Positions 49,261-61,377 of a DNA stretch of 64,000 nucleotides are shown here, one piece after another. The DNA comes from Geodermatophilaceae bacterium NBWT11 (GTDB taxonomy: Bacteria > Actinomycetota > Actinomycetes > Mycobacteriales > Geodermatophilaceae): positions 3,472,001 through 3,536,000 of the forward strand of contig CP043652.1 of NCBI GenBank assembly GCA_014218215.1, read 5' to 3'. How positions within the stretch are numbered: the first letter of the stretch is position 1; every line of letters starts with the position of its first letter. The translations under genes and the position numbers were made by a program. The notes under the pieces are model-generated. The model saw only the letters and a program-made list of their open reading frames with translations, did not search any database and was not told the origin of the DNA.

Positions 49261-49554
49261 CCCCTGGGGAGCCGGCTGCGCGACCGACACAGCACCGTCG
49301 CCCCGCACCACGTCTGCCAGCCGTGGCGCACCCCGTCTCCGTGCAGGACCGCTCCACCCGTGAGCCAGCTCCGCCGAACGCGTACCGCCCGCACCACCCA
49401 GACACCGCACCACCAGCACCATCCCCAGACTTCAGTGGGTCGGACGCACTGCCGATCACCGGCAGTCCGACCTGCCCGACCCGCGTCCCTGCGCGGCCGC
49501 CAGTCGTCGAGGAGACGATCGGCGCCCGGGGGCGCACCAGGAGGCGAGCCCTCA
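49261..49554 (+). other. rne upstream/leader region
   Basis: 294 nt with no convincing gene, although the rne frame is open to a GTG at 49360. A hairpin with ACTGCCG (49448-49454) pairing CGGCAGT (49460-49466), plus outer GTCGG/CCGAC, is the clearest structure. In several bacteria rne is autoregulated through its 5' leader; the same may hold here, but I see no proof. Confidence 0.35.
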
Positions 49555-52500
49555 GTGGCCGACGACCAGACCACCCCCGAGACACTCGACACCACCCCGG
49601 AGAACGACCCGGCGCAGGTGCAGCCCGAGCAGCTCGACCCGCAGGCCCCGGCCGACGCCGAGGGCGACGAGGAGGCCCCGGCCGACCTCGAGGTCGACCC
49701 CGAGGCCCCCGCGGACGCCGACCCGGCCGCCGTCCTGGCCGAAGAGCCGTCCTCGGAGGCGCCCGCCGAGCCCGAGGCCGAGCCCCGACTGCGGGCGGAC
49801 GCCGAGACCCTCGAGGCCGCGGCCATCCCGCCCTCGCGTTCCACGGAGGCCCCCTCCGACGCCGAGGCCCCGCGCTTCGGCGCCCAGTTCAGCTCCCCGG
49901 AGCCCACCAGCGTCACCGCCCGTCCCCGCCGCCGGGCCACCCGCCCCGCGCTGGCTGCCGACCCCGACTCCGTCGAGCCGGCCCCCGCTGCCGCCCCGAC
50001 CCGGCCGGCGTTCGTGAGCTTCGTGGCCCCGGCCGCCGAGGCAGCCGAAGCAGCTCCGGCCCCCCGCCGGCGCAGCCGCCGCGCGCAGGCCGAGACGCCC
50101 GCCGAGGCCCCGGTCGACACCCCGACCCAGGACGACGCCCCCGCCGCCGAGCGGGACGACGACCAGCCGGCCGAGAAGCCCGCGCGCCGCAGCCGGTCCC
50201 GCCGCAAGACCGCCGCCGAGCGGGCCGCGGAGGCCGCCGAGGCGCAGGAGCAGGAGGAGACCGAGCCGGTCGTCCTGCCCGCCCCCGGCGACGACACCGC
50301 AGCCGAGGACACCACGGCCGAGGAGTCCGAGGACTCCGACGACGACACCGAGGACTCCGACGACTCGTCGGCCGGCAGCCGGCGCCGGCGTCGTGGCCGC
50401 CGCGGCCGCGGCCGGGGCCGCACCGACGAGGACGACGCCGACCGCGACGAGTCGCCCGACCAGGGCACGGCCACCGACGAGCAGCCCGGCACCGACGGCG
50501 ACTCCGAGGACGACGAGGACGGCGCCGACTCCGAGGACGGGCAGGGCTCCAGCACCCGCCGTCGCCGCCGTCGTCGCCGCCGTGGCGAGAGCACCGGGGC
50601 GACCGCCGACACCACCGACAGCTCCGACGACGACCGGCCCGAGCGCGCCGGCCGCAACGGCCGGGACTCCAGCGACGACGCCGTGCGCGGTGTGGCCGGC
50701 TCCACCCGGCTGGAGGCCAAGCGCCAGCGCCGCCGGGACGGCCGGGACACCGGTCGCAAGCGCGCCCCGATCCTCAGCGAGTCCGAGTTCCTGGCCCGCC
50801 GCGAGGCCGTGGACCGGGCGATGGTCATCCGCCAGCAGGGCGACCGCACCCAGATCGCCGTCCTCGAGGACGACGTGCTGGTCGAGCACTACGTGACCCA
50901 GGCGCAGTCGGCGTCCTTCGCCGGCAACGTGTACCTGGGCCGGGTGCAGAACGTGCTGCCCTCGATGGAGGCCGCGTTCGTCGACGTCGGCAAGGGCCGC
51001 AACGCCGTGCTCTACGCCGGTGAGGTCAACTGGGAGACCGCCGGGCTCTCCGGCAAGTCGCGCTCGATCGAGCAGGCCCTGAAGTCCGGGGACAAGGTCC
51101 TGGTGCAGGTCACCAAGGACCCGATCGGCCACAAGGGTGCCCGGCTGACCCAGCAGATCAACCTGCCCGGCCGCTTCCTGGTCTACGTGCCCGGCGGCTC
51201 GATGACCGGGATCAGCCGCAAGCTGCCCGACAACGAGCGCCAGCGGCTCAAGGACATCCTCAAGAAGATCGTCCCCGAGGACGCCGGCGTGATCATCCGG
51301 ACCGCCGCGGAGGGTGCCTCGGAGGAGGAGCTCACCCGCGACGTGGCCCGGCTGCAGGCGCAGTGGGAGGTCATCCAGACCAAGGCGAAGTCCACCAGCA
51401 CCGCTCCGACGTTGCTCTACGGCGAGCCCGACCTGGCGATCCGGGTCATCCGCGACGTGTTCAACGAGGACTTCAAGCGGCTGGTCGTCCAGGGCTCGGA
51501 CGCCTGGGACACCGTCGAGGCCTACGTCGCGCACGTCTCCCCGGAGCTCTCCGAGCGGCTGTCGCGCTACACCGGCAACGGCGACGTCTTCCGCGAGCTG
51601 CGGGTCGACGAGCAGCTGCTCAAGGCACTGGACCGCAAGGTCTGGCTGCCCTCGGGTGGCTCGCTGGTCATCGACCGCACCGAGGCCATGACCGTCGTCG
51701 ACGTCAACACCGGGAAGTTCACCGGCTCCGGCGGCAACCTGGAGCAGACCGTCACCCGCAACAACATCGAGGCCGCCGAGGAGATCGTCCGCCAGCTCCG
51801 GCTGCGCGACATCGGCGGCATGATCGTCATCGACTTCATCGACATGGTGCTGGAGAGCAACCGGGAGCTGGTCCTGCGCCGGCTGACCGAGTGCCTGGGC
51901 CGGGACCGCACCAAGCACCAGGTCGCCGAGGTGACCTCGCTGGGTCTGGTCCAGATGACCCGCAAGCGGGTGGGCCAGGGTCTGCTCGAGGTCTTCTCCG
52001 AGCCCTGCGAGCACTGCCGCGGACGCGGCGTGGTCGTGCACCTGGACCCGGTCGACGAGAAGAAGCGCTCCGGGGGCAGCCCGGCGCCGGCGCCGTCCGC
52101 CCCGAACGGCAACGCCTCGAACGGCAACGGCTCCACCGGCAACGGACGACGGGGCAACGGCTCGACCCCGGCTCCCGAGGTCGTCGAGGAGGCCCCGGCC
52201 GCCGAGGCGCCCGCCGCGTCCACCGACGAGGAGCAGCCGCAGGAGTCCTCCGGGCGCTCCGGCCGCCGCAGCCGGGGTCGCCGCAACCGCGGTCAGTCCG
52301 GTGAGGCCCGGGCCGCCGAGGACGCCGCCGTGCTGGCCGGTGCCCGCGGGGACGACGGGGACACCCCCGCGCCCCCGGTCGAGGAGGAGGACGGCCAGCT
52401 GGCCGTCGACACCTCCGAGACCGAGCTCGAGCTGCCCCCCGCCGCGGACGCGGTGACCGAGGACATCGCGGCCACCTCGCCCGAGGGCGACGCCGCCCCG

Positions 52501-52737
52501 GAGCCCGACGAGCAGCCGCAGGCCGAGCTCCCGGTCGAGGAGGTCCCGGTCGAGGAGGCCCCCGTCGAGGAGGCCCCGGCCGAGGCGGAGGTCGAGGCGG
52601 AGGTCGAGGCCACGGCCGAGCCGGAGGCCCCGGTCGAGCAGGAGCCCGAGCCCCAGCCCGCGCCGGTCGAGGCAGCCGCCCCGGCCCGGCCGCGGCGCCG
52701 TCGGGCAGCCAGCCGCCCGGCGGGCCCGCCGGCCTGA
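49555..52737 (+). CDS. rne: Ribonuclease E/G family endoribonuclease
   Basis: 1060 residues from the GTG at 49555 with perfect AGGAGG at 49539-49544. Residues 1 to about 400 are a disordered acidic Ala/Glu/Asp segment with Arg-rich islands ([13 protein letters not shown]). The catalytic core follows: S1 ([25 protein letters not shown]), DNase-I-like subdomain with metal Asp in [14 protein letters not shown] and VIDFIDM, and zinc link CEHCRGRG. An Asn/Gly-rich and acidic C-terminal tail follows. Central actinobacterial RNA-processing enzyme; disordered flanks on both sides recruit partners in relatives. Confidence 0.95.
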   Translation: MADDQTTPETLDTTPENDPAQVQPEQLDPQAPADAEGDEEAPADLEVDPEAPADADPAAVLAEEPSSEAPAEPEAEPRLRADAETLEAAAIPPSRSTEAPSDAEAPRFGAQFSSPEPTSVTARPRRRATRPALAADPDSVEPAPAAAPTRPAFVSFVAPAAEAAEAAPAPRRRSRRAQAETPAEAPVDTPTQDDAPAAERDDDQPAEKPARRSRSRRKTAAERAAEAAEAQEQEETEPVVLPAPGDDTAAEDTTAEESEDSDDDTEDSDDSSAGSRRRRRGRRGRGRGRTDEDDADRDESPDQGTATDEQPGTDGDSEDDEDGADSEDGQGSSTRRRRRRRRRGESTGATADTTDSSDDDRPERAGRNGRDSSDDAVRGVAGSTRLEAKRQRRRDGRDTGRKRAPILSESEFLARREAVDRAMVIRQQGDRTQIAVLEDDVLVEHYVTQAQSASFAGNVYLGRVQNVLPSMEAAFVDVGKGRNAVLYAGEVNWETAGLSGKSRSIEQALKSGDKVLVQVTKDPIGHKGARLTQQINLPGRFLVYVPGGSMTGISRKLPDNERQRLKDILKKIVPEDAGVIIRTAAEGASEEELTRDVARLQAQWEVIQTKAKSTSTAPTLLYGEPDLAIRVIRDVFNEDFKRLVVQGSDAWDTVEAYVAHVSPELSERLSRYTGNGDVFRELRVDEQLLKALDRKVWLPSGGSLVIDRTEAMTVVDVNTGKFTGSGGNLEQTVTRNNIEAAEEIVRQLRLRDIGGMIVIDFIDMVLESNRELVLRRLTECLGRDRTKHQVAEVTSLGLVQMTRKRVGQGLLEVFSEPCEHCRGRGVVVHLDPVDEKKRSGGSPAPAPSAPNGNASNGNGSTGNGRRGNGSTPAPEVVEEAPAAEAPAASTDEEQPQESSGRSGRRSRGRRNRGQSGEARAAEDAAVLAGARGDDGDTPAPPVEEEDGQLAVDTSETELELPPAADAVTEDIAATSPEGDAAPEPDEQPQAELPVEEVPVEEAPVEEAPAEAEVEAEVEATAEPEAPVEQEPEPQPAPVEAAAPARPRRRRAASRPAGPPA

Positions 52738-52954
52738 TCGGACGCCCCGGCGGGTGGGACCACGGTCTCCCGCCGGGGGTTCGACCCGGACGGTCGGCCT
52801 CGGGTACGCTGTCAGGGTTGCTCCGTCCGGAGCGGCTGCTGCCCTGCGCCCCGTGCGCCGCCGGCGGCGCCCCCGGATCGTGAACAGCCCGTCCCGCACA
52901 CCGGTCCCGACCGGGGTGCGCCCAGGACAACGAAGACCTATCGAGGAGTCAGTG
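52738..52954 (+). promoter_or_regulatory. rplU promoter/leader region
   Basis: 217 nt without a gene. A hairpin-capable CGGCGGGTGGGACC/GGTCTCCCGCCGGG stretch just after rne can terminate rne transcription. TACGCT near 52805 is a candidate -10, leaving a leader of about 140 nt before rplU that may mediate ribosomal-protein feedback; no known motif recognised. Confidence 0.4.
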
Positions 52955-53272
52955 GTGTACGCAGTCGTCAAGGCCGGTGGCAAGCAGCACAAGGTGGTCG
53001 TGGGTGACACGTTCACCGTCAACCGCCTGTCCGGAGCAGCTGGTGACACCGTCGCCTTGCCCGCCGTGCTCCTGGTCGACGGGGACACCGTCACCAGCGA
53101 GGCCGGTGCCCTCGCGGGGGTCACCGTGACCGGTGAGATCGTCGGGCACGCCAAGGGCCCGAAGATCAAGATCCACAAGTTCAAGAACAAGACCGGCTAC
53201 CACAAGCGTCAGGGACACCGTCAGCCCCTGACCGACGTCGTCGTCACCGCCATCGACACGAAGAAGGGCTGA
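52955..53272 (+). CDS. rplU: 50S ribosomal protein L21
   Basis: 105 residues. Two GTG codons lie in tandem (52952 and 52955); the second gives the canonical [15 protein letters not shown] start and better spacing from the GAGGAG upstream. C-terminal [21 protein letters not shown] is diagnostic. Followed 7 nt later by rpmA. Confidence 0.96.
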   Translation: MYAVVKAGGKQHKVVVGDTFTVNRLSGAAGDTVALPAVLLVDGDTVTSEAGALAGVTVTGEIVGHAKGPKIKIHKFKNKTGYHKRQGHRQPLTDVVVTAIDTKKG

Positions 53273-53279
53273 GCACCTC

Positions 53280-53555
53280 ATGGCTCACAAGAAGGGCGCA
53301 TCGTCGTCCCGCAACGGTCGTGACTCGAACTCCCAGCGTCTGGGTGTGAAGCGCTTCGGCGGCCAGGTCGTCAAGGCCGGCGAGATCATCGTCCGCCAGC
53401 GCGGCACCCACTTCCACCCGGGTCTCGGCGTCGGCCGCGGCAAGGACGACACCCTCTTCGCGCTCGCCCCGGGCGCCGTCGAGTTCGGCCGCCGTCGTGG
53501 CCGCCGCGTCGTCAACGTGCAGGCCGTCGAGCCCGCGCTGGCTCCCGCCGTCTGA
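53280..53555 (+). CDS. rpmA: 50S ribosomal protein L27
   Basis: 91 residues, [24 protein letters not shown], with [21 protein letters not shown]. The N terminus begins directly with the mature AHKKG sequence, so no Prp-type cleavage extension as in Firmicutes. Confidence 0.97.
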   Translation: MAHKKGASSSRNGRDSNSQRLGVKRFGGQVVKAGEIIVRQRGTHFHPGLGVGRGKDDTLFALAPGAVEFGRRRGRRVVNVQAVEPALAPAV

Positions 53556-53574
53556 CCTCAGCACCAGCGTGATC

Positions 53575-53604
53575 CGGGCCCGGCGGGATCTCCCGCCGGG
53601 CCCG
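53575..53604 (+). terminator. Hairpin between rpmA and obgE
   Basis: Perfect 14-bp stem (53575-53588 with 53591-53604) with a 2-nt loop, 19 nt after rpmA. Because rplU-rpmA-obg often form one operon, this may act as an attenuator that lowers obgE expression. Confidence 0.65.
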
Positions 53605-53657
53605 CTCGCGTCCCACCCCGCACACACCGCGCCACCGATCAGAGAGAGGCGGCGATC

Positions 53658-55169
53658 ATGGCCGCTTTCATCGACCGTGTGACCGTGCACGTGTCCGCCG
53701 GCAACGGGGGGCACGGCGTCAGCTCCGTGCACCGCGAGAAGTTCAAGCCCCTGGGCGGCCCCGACGGGGGCAACGGCGGGGACGGCGGGGACGTCGTCCT
53801 CGAGGTCGACTCCGGCGTCCACACCCTGCTGGACTTCCACCACCACCCGCACCAGAAGGCCCCCAACGGCAAGCCGGGCGCCGGCAGCAACCGCAACGGC
53901 GCCCGCGGCGAGGACGCCGTGCTGCGCGTCCCCGAGGGCACCGTCGTGACCACCGCCGACGGTGAGGTCCTCGCCGACCTGATGGGCATCGGCACCCGGG
54001 TCGTCATCGCCGCCGGCGGACGGGGCGGGCTCGGCAACGCCGCACTGGCCAACGCCCGGCGCAAGGCCCCCGGCTTCGCCCTGCTCGGCGAACCCGGCGA
54101 GACCGTGGACGCCGTCCTCGAGCTCAAGAGCGTCGCCGACGTCGGCCTGGTCGGGTTCCCCTCGGCCGGGAAGTCGTCGCTGGTCGCGGCGATGAGCGCG
54201 GCCAAGCCCAAGATCGCCGACTACCCGTTCACCACCCTGGTGCCCAACCTGGGCGTCATCCGCTCCGGTGGGGTCACCTACACGATGGCCGACGTCCCCG
54301 GCCTGATCCCCGGTGCCTCCACCGGCCGCGGCCTGGGCCTGCAGTTCCTCCGGCACGTCGAGCGCTGCGCCGTGCTGGTGCACGTGGTCGACATGGCCAC
54401 GATGGAGCCCGGCCGCGACCCCGAGACCGACATCGCGGCGCTGGAGCACGAGCTCGCGCTGTACTCCACCGACCAGTCGCCCGAGGGCGAGGACGCCGGC
54501 GAGGGCATCGACCTGGTCGGCCGGCTGAAGATCGCCGTGCTGAACAAGATCGACGTCCCGGACGGCCGCGAGCTGGTCGACCTGGTGCGCACCGCCCTGG
54601 AGGCCCGCGGACTGCAGGTCTTCCCGATCAGCGCGGTCACCGGCGAGGGCCTGCCCGAGCTCGGCTACGCCCTGGCGTCCGCGGTCGAGGCGCACCGCGC
54701 CTCGCTGCCCGCCCCCGAGGCCACCCGGATCACCCTCACCCCCCGCGCGGTCGACGACGGCGGCTTCACCGTCGAGCCCGACCCGCGCACCGACGGCTGG
54801 ATGGTCCTGGGCGTCCGCCCCTCCCGCTGGGTGCGGCAGACCGACTTCAGCAACGACGAGGCCGTGGGCTACCTCGCCGACCGGCTCAACCGGCTCGGCG
54901 TGGAGATCGCGCTGGCCAAGGCCGGGGCCAAGCCCGGCGACGCGATCACCGTCGGCGACGTCACCTTCGACTGGGAGCCCACGCTGCCCGCCGGAACGCT
55001 CACAGTAGAGGAGACCGCCGGCCTGGGTGGCCGTGGCACCGACGTCCGGCTGGAGAACAACACCCGGCCGCGTGCCGAGGACCGGCTCGCGGCCAAGAAG
55101 CTGCGCCGCACGCCGTACGAGCTCATCGAGGAGTACCCCGACGAGCTGTGGGACGACGACCGGGCATGA
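53658..55169 (+). CDS. obgE: GTPase ObgE/CgtA
   Basis: 503 residues from an ATG. Gly-rich Obg domain ([15 protein letters not shown]), G domain with G1 [11 protein letters not shown]3 DVPGLIPGA and G4 NKID, and an OCT C-terminal domain ([34 protein letters not shown]) plus an acidic tail. Acts in 50S assembly and stringent response. Overlaps proB by 4 nt. Confidence 0.97.
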   Translation: MAAFIDRVTVHVSAGNGGHGVSSVHREKFKPLGGPDGGNGGDGGDVVLEVDSGVHTLLDFHHHPHQKAPNGKPGAGSNRNGARGEDAVLRVPEGTVVTTADGEVLADLMGIGTRVVIAAGGRGGLGNAALANARRKAPGFALLGEPGETVDAVLELKSVADVGLVGFPSAGKSSLVAAMSAAKPKIADYPFTTLVPNLGVIRSGGVTYTMADVPGLIPGASTGRGLGLQFLRHVERCAVLVHVVDMATMEPGRDPETDIAALEHELALYSTDQSPEGEDAGEGIDLVGRLKIAVLNKIDVPDGRELVDLVRTALEARGLQVFPISAVTGEGLPELGYALASAVEAHRASLPAPEATRITLTPRAVDDGGFTVEPDPRTDGWMVLGVRPSRWVRQTDFSNDEAVGYLADRLNRLGVEIALAKAGAKPGDAITVGDVTFDWEPTLPAGTLTVEETAGLGGRGTDVRLENNTRPRAEDRLAAKKLRRTPYELIEEYPDELWDDDRA

Positions 55170-56299
55170 GCACCCGGGCCGACGTCGCCGGGGCGCACCG
55201 GGTCGTGGTCAAGGTGGGGTCCTCCTCGCTGACCACGCTGGCCGACGGGCTGGACACCGAGCGCCTGCGTGCCCTGGTCGACGTGCTCGCCGCGCTGCGG
55301 GCCGACGGCCGGGAGGTCGTGCTGGTCTCCTCCGGGGCGATCGCGGCCGGCCTTGCCCCGCTCGGGCTCACCGGGAAGCCCCGTGACCTGGCCACCGCCC
55401 AGGCCGCGGCCAGCGTCGGTCAGCTCCGGCTGGTGCAGACCTACGCCGACGCCTTCGCCGCGCACGGGGTCACCGTCGGGCAGGTGCTGCTCACCGCCGA
55501 CGACCTGACCCGCCGCGGGCACTACCGCAACGCCCGGCAGACCGTCGACCGGCTCCTCGCCCTCGGGGTGCTGCCGATCGTCAACGAGAACGACACCGTG
55601 GCCACCGAGGAGATCCGGTTCGGCGACAACGACCGGCTCGCCGCCATGGTCGCCCACCTCGCCGTCGCCGACGCCCTGGTGCTGCTGTCCGACGTCGACG
55701 GCGTCCACGACGGCGACCCGCGGACCGGCCCGACGCAGAGGATCGACACCGTGCACACCGCCGAGGACCTCGCCGCGGTCGCGCTGGGCTCGGCCTCGCG
55801 CAACGGCGTGGGCACCGGCGGGATGGCCACCAAGGTCGAGGCCGCGCTCATCGCCGCCAACGCCGGGGTGCCCGTCGTCGTCACCTCCACCCCCCAGGCC
55901 GGCGCCGCGCTGGCCGGGGAACCGGTGGGCACGCTGTTCGCCGCCCGCGGCCGCCGTCCGTCGGCCCGGCAGTTCTGGCTGCGGTACGCCACCCGCCCGC
56001 GGGGTCGGGTGCTGCTGGACGCCGGTGCGGTCACCGCGGTGGTCGAGCGGGGCGCCTCGCTGCTGGCCGCCGGCATCACCGGCGTCGTGGGGGACTTCCT
56101 GGCCGACGACCCGGTGGAGCTCGCCGGACCGGACGGCGTCGTCGTGGCCCGGGGCCTGGTGTCCTACGACGCACGCGAGCTGCCCGCGGTGCTCGGCCGC
56201 AAGACCGCCGACCTGGACCCCGAGCACCGCCGCGAGGTCGTGCACCGCGACGAGATGGTGCTGGTCCGGGCACGGCTCTCGACCGATCCGGTCGCCTGA
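55166..56299 (+). CDS. proB: Glutamate 5-kinase
   Basis: 377 residues from the ATG overlapping the obgE stop. Amino-acid-kinase domain: [31 protein letters not shown] and [14 protein letters not shown]-terminal PUA domain (from about residue 285) is present, as in full-length ProB. First step of proline synthesis; feedback inhibition by proline is usual. Confidence 0.96.
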   Translation: MSTRADVAGAHRVVVKVGSSSLTTLADGLDTERLRALVDVLAALRADGREVVLVSSGAIAAGLAPLGLTGKPRDLATAQAAASVGQLRLVQTYADAFAAHGVTVGQVLLTADDLTRRGHYRNARQTVDRLLALGVLPIVNENDTVATEEIRFGDNDRLAAMVAHLAVADALVLLSDVDGVHDGDPRTGPTQRIDTVHTAEDLAAVALGSASRNGVGTGGMATKVEAALIAANAGVPVVVTSTPQAGAALAGEPVGTLFAARGRRPSARQFWLRYATRPRGRVLLDAGAVTAVVERGASLLAAGITGVVGDFLADDPVELAGPDGVVVARGLVSYDARELPAVLGRKTADLDPEHRREVVHRDEMVLVRARLSTDPVA

Positions 56300-56312
56300 G
56301 AGACTGCTCGGC

Positions 56313-56792
56313 GTGGCACTCCGTCCCATCCGTGAACTCGGCGACCCGGTGCTCCGCACCCCCTGCGACCCGGTCCGGTCCTTCGACCGTCAGCTGGCCG
56401 ACCTGGTCCGCGACCTCGAGGAGACCGTCGACCACCCCGGCCGCGCCGGGCTGGCCGCCAACCAGATCGGCGTCTCGCTGCGGGTCTTCTCCTACAACGT
56501 GGACGGCGTCATCGGCCACCTGGTCAACCCGGTGATCACCGAGCGGTCCGAGGAGACCCAGGACGGCGACGAGGGCTGCCTGTCCGTCCCCGGGTTGTTC
56601 GCCCCCACCGTGCGGGCGATGCACTGCGTCGCCGAGGGCGTGGACGTGCACGGCGAGCCGCTGCGGCTGGAGGGGGAGGGCCTGATGGCCCGCTGCCTGC
56701 AGCACGAGGTGGACCACCTCGACGGGAAGGTCTTCCTCGACCGGCTGGTGGGCGACGCCCGCAAGCAGGCCTTCCGGGCGCTCCGCGGCTGA
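56313..56792 (+). CDS. def: Peptide deformylase
   Basis: 159 residues from the GTG at 56313. Three metal/active-site motifs are present: [16 protein letters not shown] (Cys ligand) and QHEVDHLDG (two His and Glu). Removes N-formyl from nascent proteins. It is placed between proB and proA, an insertion in the proline pathway order. Confidence 0.95.
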   Translation: MALRPIRELGDPVLRTPCDPVRSFDRQLADLVRDLEETVDHPGRAGLAANQIGVSLRVFSYNVDGVIGHLVNPVITERSEETQDGDEGCLSVPGLFAPTVRAMHCVAEGVDVHGEPLRLEGEGLMARCLQHEVDHLDGKVFLDRLVGDARKQAFRALRG

Positions 56793-56814
56793 GCAGTCAG
56801 CCCTGACGGCTGAG

Positions 56815-56820
56815 TACATT
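56815..56820 (+). promoter_or_regulatory. Candidate -10 hexamer TACATT for proA
   Basis: TACATT ends 6 nt before the GTG at 56827, suggesting that proA has its own leaderless promoter independent of proB-def. Confidence 0.45.
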
Positions 56821-56826
56821 GCACGA

Positions 56827-58080
56827 GTGCCCGACGTCTCCGCCCTGCCGCTGATCGGTGCCGCGGCCCTGCAGGCCCGTGCGGCCGCCCGGGTGCTGCG
56901 CACGCTGCCCACCCAGACCAAGGACGCCGCGCTGCTGGCGATGGCCGACGCGCTGGTGGCGCACACCGAGGACGTGCTGGCCGCCAACGCCGCCGACGTC
57001 GAGACCGCCCGCGCCGGTGGCACCCCGGAGTCGGTGCTCGACCGGCTGCGGCTGGACGCCGACCGCGTCGCCGGCACCGCGGATGCGCTGCGCCAGCTGG
57101 TCACCCTCCCCGACCCGGTGGGCGACGTCGTCCGCGGGTCCACGCTGGTCAACGGGCTGCAGCTGCGGCAGGTCCGGGTGCCCCTCGGTGTGGTCGGGAT
57201 CGTCTACGAGGCCCGCCCCAACGTCACCGTCGACGCCGCCGGGCTGTGCCTGAAGAGCGGCAACGCGGCCCTGCTGCGGGGCTCGGCCTCGGCGTACCGC
57301 ACCAACGAGGCGCTGGTCGCCGTCCTCACCGAGGCCGCCGAGAAGGCCGGCCTGCCCGCCGGGTCGATCGCGCTGCTGCCGGCCGACCGGGCCTCGGTGG
57401 GGGAGCTGCTGCACGCCCGCGGCCTGGTCGACGTGGTGATCCCGCGCGGGGGAGCGGCCCTCATCCAGCGGGTGGTCACCGAGTCCACCGTCCCGGTGAT
57501 CGAGACCGGCGTCGGCAACTGCCACGTCTACGTGGACGCCTCCGCCGACGGCGCGATGGCCGAGGCGATCGTGCTCAACGCCAAGACCCACCGGGTCAGC
57601 GTCTGCAACTCCGCGGAGTCGCTGCTGGTGCACGCGGACTCCCCGCACCTGGGTCGGCTGCTCACCGCGCTGGTGGACGCCGGGGTCACGCTGCACGGGG
57701 ACGACGCGGCGCAGGCGGCGCACCCGGCCGTCGTCCCGGCCACCGACGAGGACTGGGCCACCGAGTACCTGTCGATGGACATGGCCGTGCGGGTCGTCGC
57801 CGACCTGCCGACGGCGCTGGACCACATCGCCACCTGGGGCAGCGGGCACTCCGAGGCCATCGTCGCGGACTCCGCGACCGCGATCGCCGACTTCACCGCC
57901 GGGGTCGACGCCGCTGCCGTGCTGGTCAACGCCTCCACCCGGTTCACCGACGGCGGGGAGTTCGGCTTCGGTGCCGAGATCGGCATCTCCACCCAGAAGC
58001 TGCACGCCCGCGGCCCGCTCGGCCTGCCCGAGCTGACCTCGACCACCTACGTCGTGACCGGTTCCGGTCACACCCGCTGA
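56827..58080 (+). CDS. proA: Gamma-glutamyl phosphate reductase
   Basis: 417 residues from a GTG. Cofactor region [21 protein letters not shown], catalytic Cys in [14 protein letters not shown], and a C-terminal [21 protein letters not shown] signature. Second step of proline synthesis. Followed after 20 nt by a MoxR gene. Confidence 0.97.
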   Translation: MPDVSALPLIGAAALQARAAARVLRTLPTQTKDAALLAMADALVAHTEDVLAANAADVETARAGGTPESVLDRLRLDADRVAGTADALRQLVTLPDPVGDVVRGSTLVNGLQLRQVRVPLGVVGIVYEARPNVTVDAAGLCLKSGNAALLRGSASAYRTNEALVAVLTEAAEKAGLPAGSIALLPADRASVGELLHARGLVDVVIPRGGAALIQRVVTESTVPVIETGVGNCHVYVDASADGAMAEAIVLNAKTHRVSVCNSAESLLVHADSPHLGRLLTALVDAGVTLHGDDAAQAAHPAVVPATDEDWATEYLSMDMAVRVVADLPTALDHIATWGSGHSEAIVADSATAIADFTAGVDAAAVLVNASTRFTDGGEFGFGAEIGISTQKLHARGPLGLPELTSTTYVVTGSGHTR

Positions 58081-58100
58081 GCCCGTCCCCGAGGAGCCCC

Positions 58101-58990
<890 letters not shown>

Positions 58991-58991
<1 letters not shown>

Positions 58992-60404
58992 TGGACTCCC
59001 CGGCCACGGGCGGGCTGGTCGCCCACCTGGACGGGTTCGTCCGGGCGGTGCGCGAGGCCGGCATCCCGGTCGGCATCACCGGCGCGGTCGACGCCGCCCA
59101 GGTGCTCACCGTGGTGGACCTGCTCGACCGGGAGCAGCTGCGGCACGGCCTGGCCGCGGTGCTGCTGCAGCAGGCGGCCCAGCGGGCGACCTACGACGTG
59201 CTGTTCGACCTGTGGTGGCCGCTGTCGGACCGGCCGGTGGTTCCTGCCGCCGAGGACGAGCCGGCCGACACCGACCCGGACGACGGGGTTCCCGACGCCG
59301 ACCGGATGGCCGCGCTGGCCGCGGAGCTGCGGGCCGAGCTCCTGGCGAAGCTGCAGGACGGCGACGACGAGGAGCTGCGCCGCTTCGCCCGGCTCGCCGT
59401 GGAGGTGCTGGGTCAGGGGCAGCCCTCGCCGTCCGGGCAGTCGTTCTTCTCCTACCGCGTGCTGCGCGCGCTGTCCCCGGACACGCTGGTCGCCCAGCTG
59501 CTGGCCGGCCTGCTCGGGGACGCCCCCCGCGGCGGGCTGGACGAGCAGGTGGCCCGGCAGACCGTCCGCGAGCGGCTGGCCACCTTCCGGGCTGCCGTGG
59601 AGGCCGAGGTGCGCCGCCGGTCGGCCGCCGAGCGGGGGCGGGACCGGGTGGCCCGCACCGCTGTCAAGCCGCTGGCCGACCAGGTCGACTTCCTCCGCGC
59701 CCAGTCCGCCGACCTCGCCGAGCTGCGCCGGTCGGTGGCCCCGCTGGCCCGGCGGCTGGCCGCGCGGCTCTCGGCCCGCCGCCGGCTGGGGCGTGACGGC
59801 CGGCTGGACTTCCGGAAGACCGTGCGCGCCTCGCTGGCCACCGGCGGCGTCCCGGTGGTCACCCACCACAAGCCGCGGGCGGTGCACAAGCCCGAACTGG
59901 TCGTGCTGTGCGACATCAGCGGCTCGGTCGCCGGTTTCAGCCACTTCACCCTGATGCTCACCCAGGCGCTGCGCGAGCACTTCTCCGGGGTGCGGGCCTT
60001 CGCCTTCGTGGACTCCACCGACGAGGTCACCCGGTTCTTCGCACCCGGTGCCGACGTCGCCGACGCCGTGCAGCGGATCGGCCGGGAGGCCGACGTGGTG
60101 TCGTTCGACGGGCACAGCGACTACGGCAACGCCTTCGAGGTGTTCGCCGAGAAGTGGCCCGGCGCCGTCGGTCCCAAGACGTCGCTGCTGGTGCTGGGTG
60201 ACGGCCGCACCAACTACCGGCAGCCCGGCCTGCCGGTGCTCGCCGACCTGGTGCGCCGCTCCCGCTCGGCCTACTGGCTCAACCCGGAGCCGCGCCGGTT
60301 GTGGGGGGAGCGGTGACTCCGCGGCCGACCGGTACGGCGAGGTGCTGCCGATGATCGAGGTGCGCACCGCGGCCCAACTGGCGGACTTCGTCACGACGCT
60401 CTGA
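58991..60404 (+). pseudogene. VWA-domain (CoxE-like) protein, frameshifted near the 3' end
   Basis: The frame from ATG 58991 runs to a TGA at 60314-60316 (441 residues). The conserved C terminus of the family continues in another frame (GSGDSAADRYGEVLPMIEV... to stop 60402-60404). One extra G in the run 60303-60308 explains it; with five Gs the protein would be about 470 residues. VWA/MIDAS: LVVLCDISGSV. Partner of the MoxR ATPase. The loss affects only about 30 residues, so the product may still function, or the base may be a sequencing error. Confidence 0.8.
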
Positions 60405-60692
60405 GCAGGTCGTTCGCCGTGGCAACGGTCCCGCTGACGAAATACCGGCCGTGGGCGTATCCAGAACCCCCCCGGTGCCGTTTCTCAGGACGGATCCGGC
60501 AGCTGCACCGCCGATCCGCTGCAGGACCCGGGACGGCGCGAGCCGGCCGCTCCGGGCGATCGGCGACACGGGGGCGCCGGTCGCGGCGCGAGGCCCGGTC
60601 GGGGTGGCGGTGACGCCCTCCGGCCGGGCTGCTGTCGTCCCTGCCGTCTCGCTGTCCGACCCCCGCGCGCCGTCCCGGGCTAGGCTCGGACG
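60405..60692 (+). other. Intergenic region upstream of nadD
   Basis: 288 nt without a gene. Low-complexity GC-rich sequence; the only clear signal is the nadD -10 candidate at 60681-60686. I see no tRNA, riboswitch or repeat. Confidence 0.4.
60681..60686 (+). promoter_or_regulatory. Candidate -10 hexamer TAGGCT for nadD
   Basis: TAGGCT ends 6 nt before the GTG at 60693, giving a leaderless mRNA start. Confidence 0.5.
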
Positions 60693-61313
60693 GTGGCAGG
60701 CAGTCGACTGGGCGTGATGGGCGGGACGTTCGACCCCGTGCACCACGGTCACCTCGTCGCCGCCAGCGAGGTCGCGAGCCTGTTCGGGCTCGACGAGGTG
60801 GTCTTCGTGCCGACCGGTGAGCCCTGGCAGAAGGCCGACCGCGAGGTCAGTCCCGCCGAGGACCGCTACCTGATGACGGTCATCGCCACCGCCTCCAACC
60901 CGAGGTTCTCCGTCAGCCGGGTCGACGTCGACCGCGGCACCACCACCTACACGATCGACACGCTCACCGACCTGCGCCGGCAGCGGCCCGACGCCGAGCT
61001 GTTCTTCATCACCGGCGCCGACGCCCTGGCCCAGATCGTGGGCTGGCGGGACACCGAGCGGCTCTTCGACCTGGCGCACTTCGTCGGGGTCACCCGGCCC
61101 GGCTACCAGCTGGCCGACGCCGACCTGCCGCACGGGGCGGTGAGCCTGGTCGAGATCCCCGCCCTGGCGATCAGCTCCACCGACTGCCGGGAACGCGTCG
61201 CCCGGGGGATGCCGGTCTGGTACCTCGTCCCCGACGGCGTCGTGCAGTACATCGAGAAGCGCGGCCTCTACCAGGACGGCCGCCCGCCGACCCCGCCCGG
61301 GCGTCTCTCGTGA
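60693..61313 (+). CDS. nadD: Nicotinate-nucleotide adenylyltransferase
   Basis: 206 residues from a GTG. Nucleotidyltransferase motifs [12 protein letters not shown] and [10 protein letters not shown], and [11 protein letters not shown]. Converts nicotinate mononucleotide to deamido-NAD. Intact despite lying in a stretch where neighbours carry frameshifts. Next gene rsfS, 64 nt on. Confidence 0.95.
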   Translation: MAGSRLGVMGGTFDPVHHGHLVAASEVASLFGLDEVVFVPTGEPWQKADREVSPAEDRYLMTVIATASNPRFSVSRVDVDRGTTTYTIDTLTDLRRQRPDAELFFITGADALAQIVGWRDTERLFDLAHFVGVTRPGYQLADADLPHGAVSLVEIPALAISSTDCRERVARGMPVWYLVPDGVVQYIEKRGLYQDGRPPTPPGRLS

Positions 61314-61377
61314 CGCCCACCCCCCACGCTGGGCCCACCCCGGGCACCGGCACCACCGAGCTCCAGGAGACACCCCG

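Noticed and set aside
49552-53190. Open frame of about 1212 codons antisense to rne
   Set aside because: Same reason: Gly/Leu/Val-rich shadow of the Ala/Glu-rich rne coding sequence.
60303-60404. Programmed ribosomal frameshift in the VWA gene
   Set aside because: The G-run has no typical slippery heptamer with a downstream structure I can see, and similar homopolymer errors occur in the next genes.
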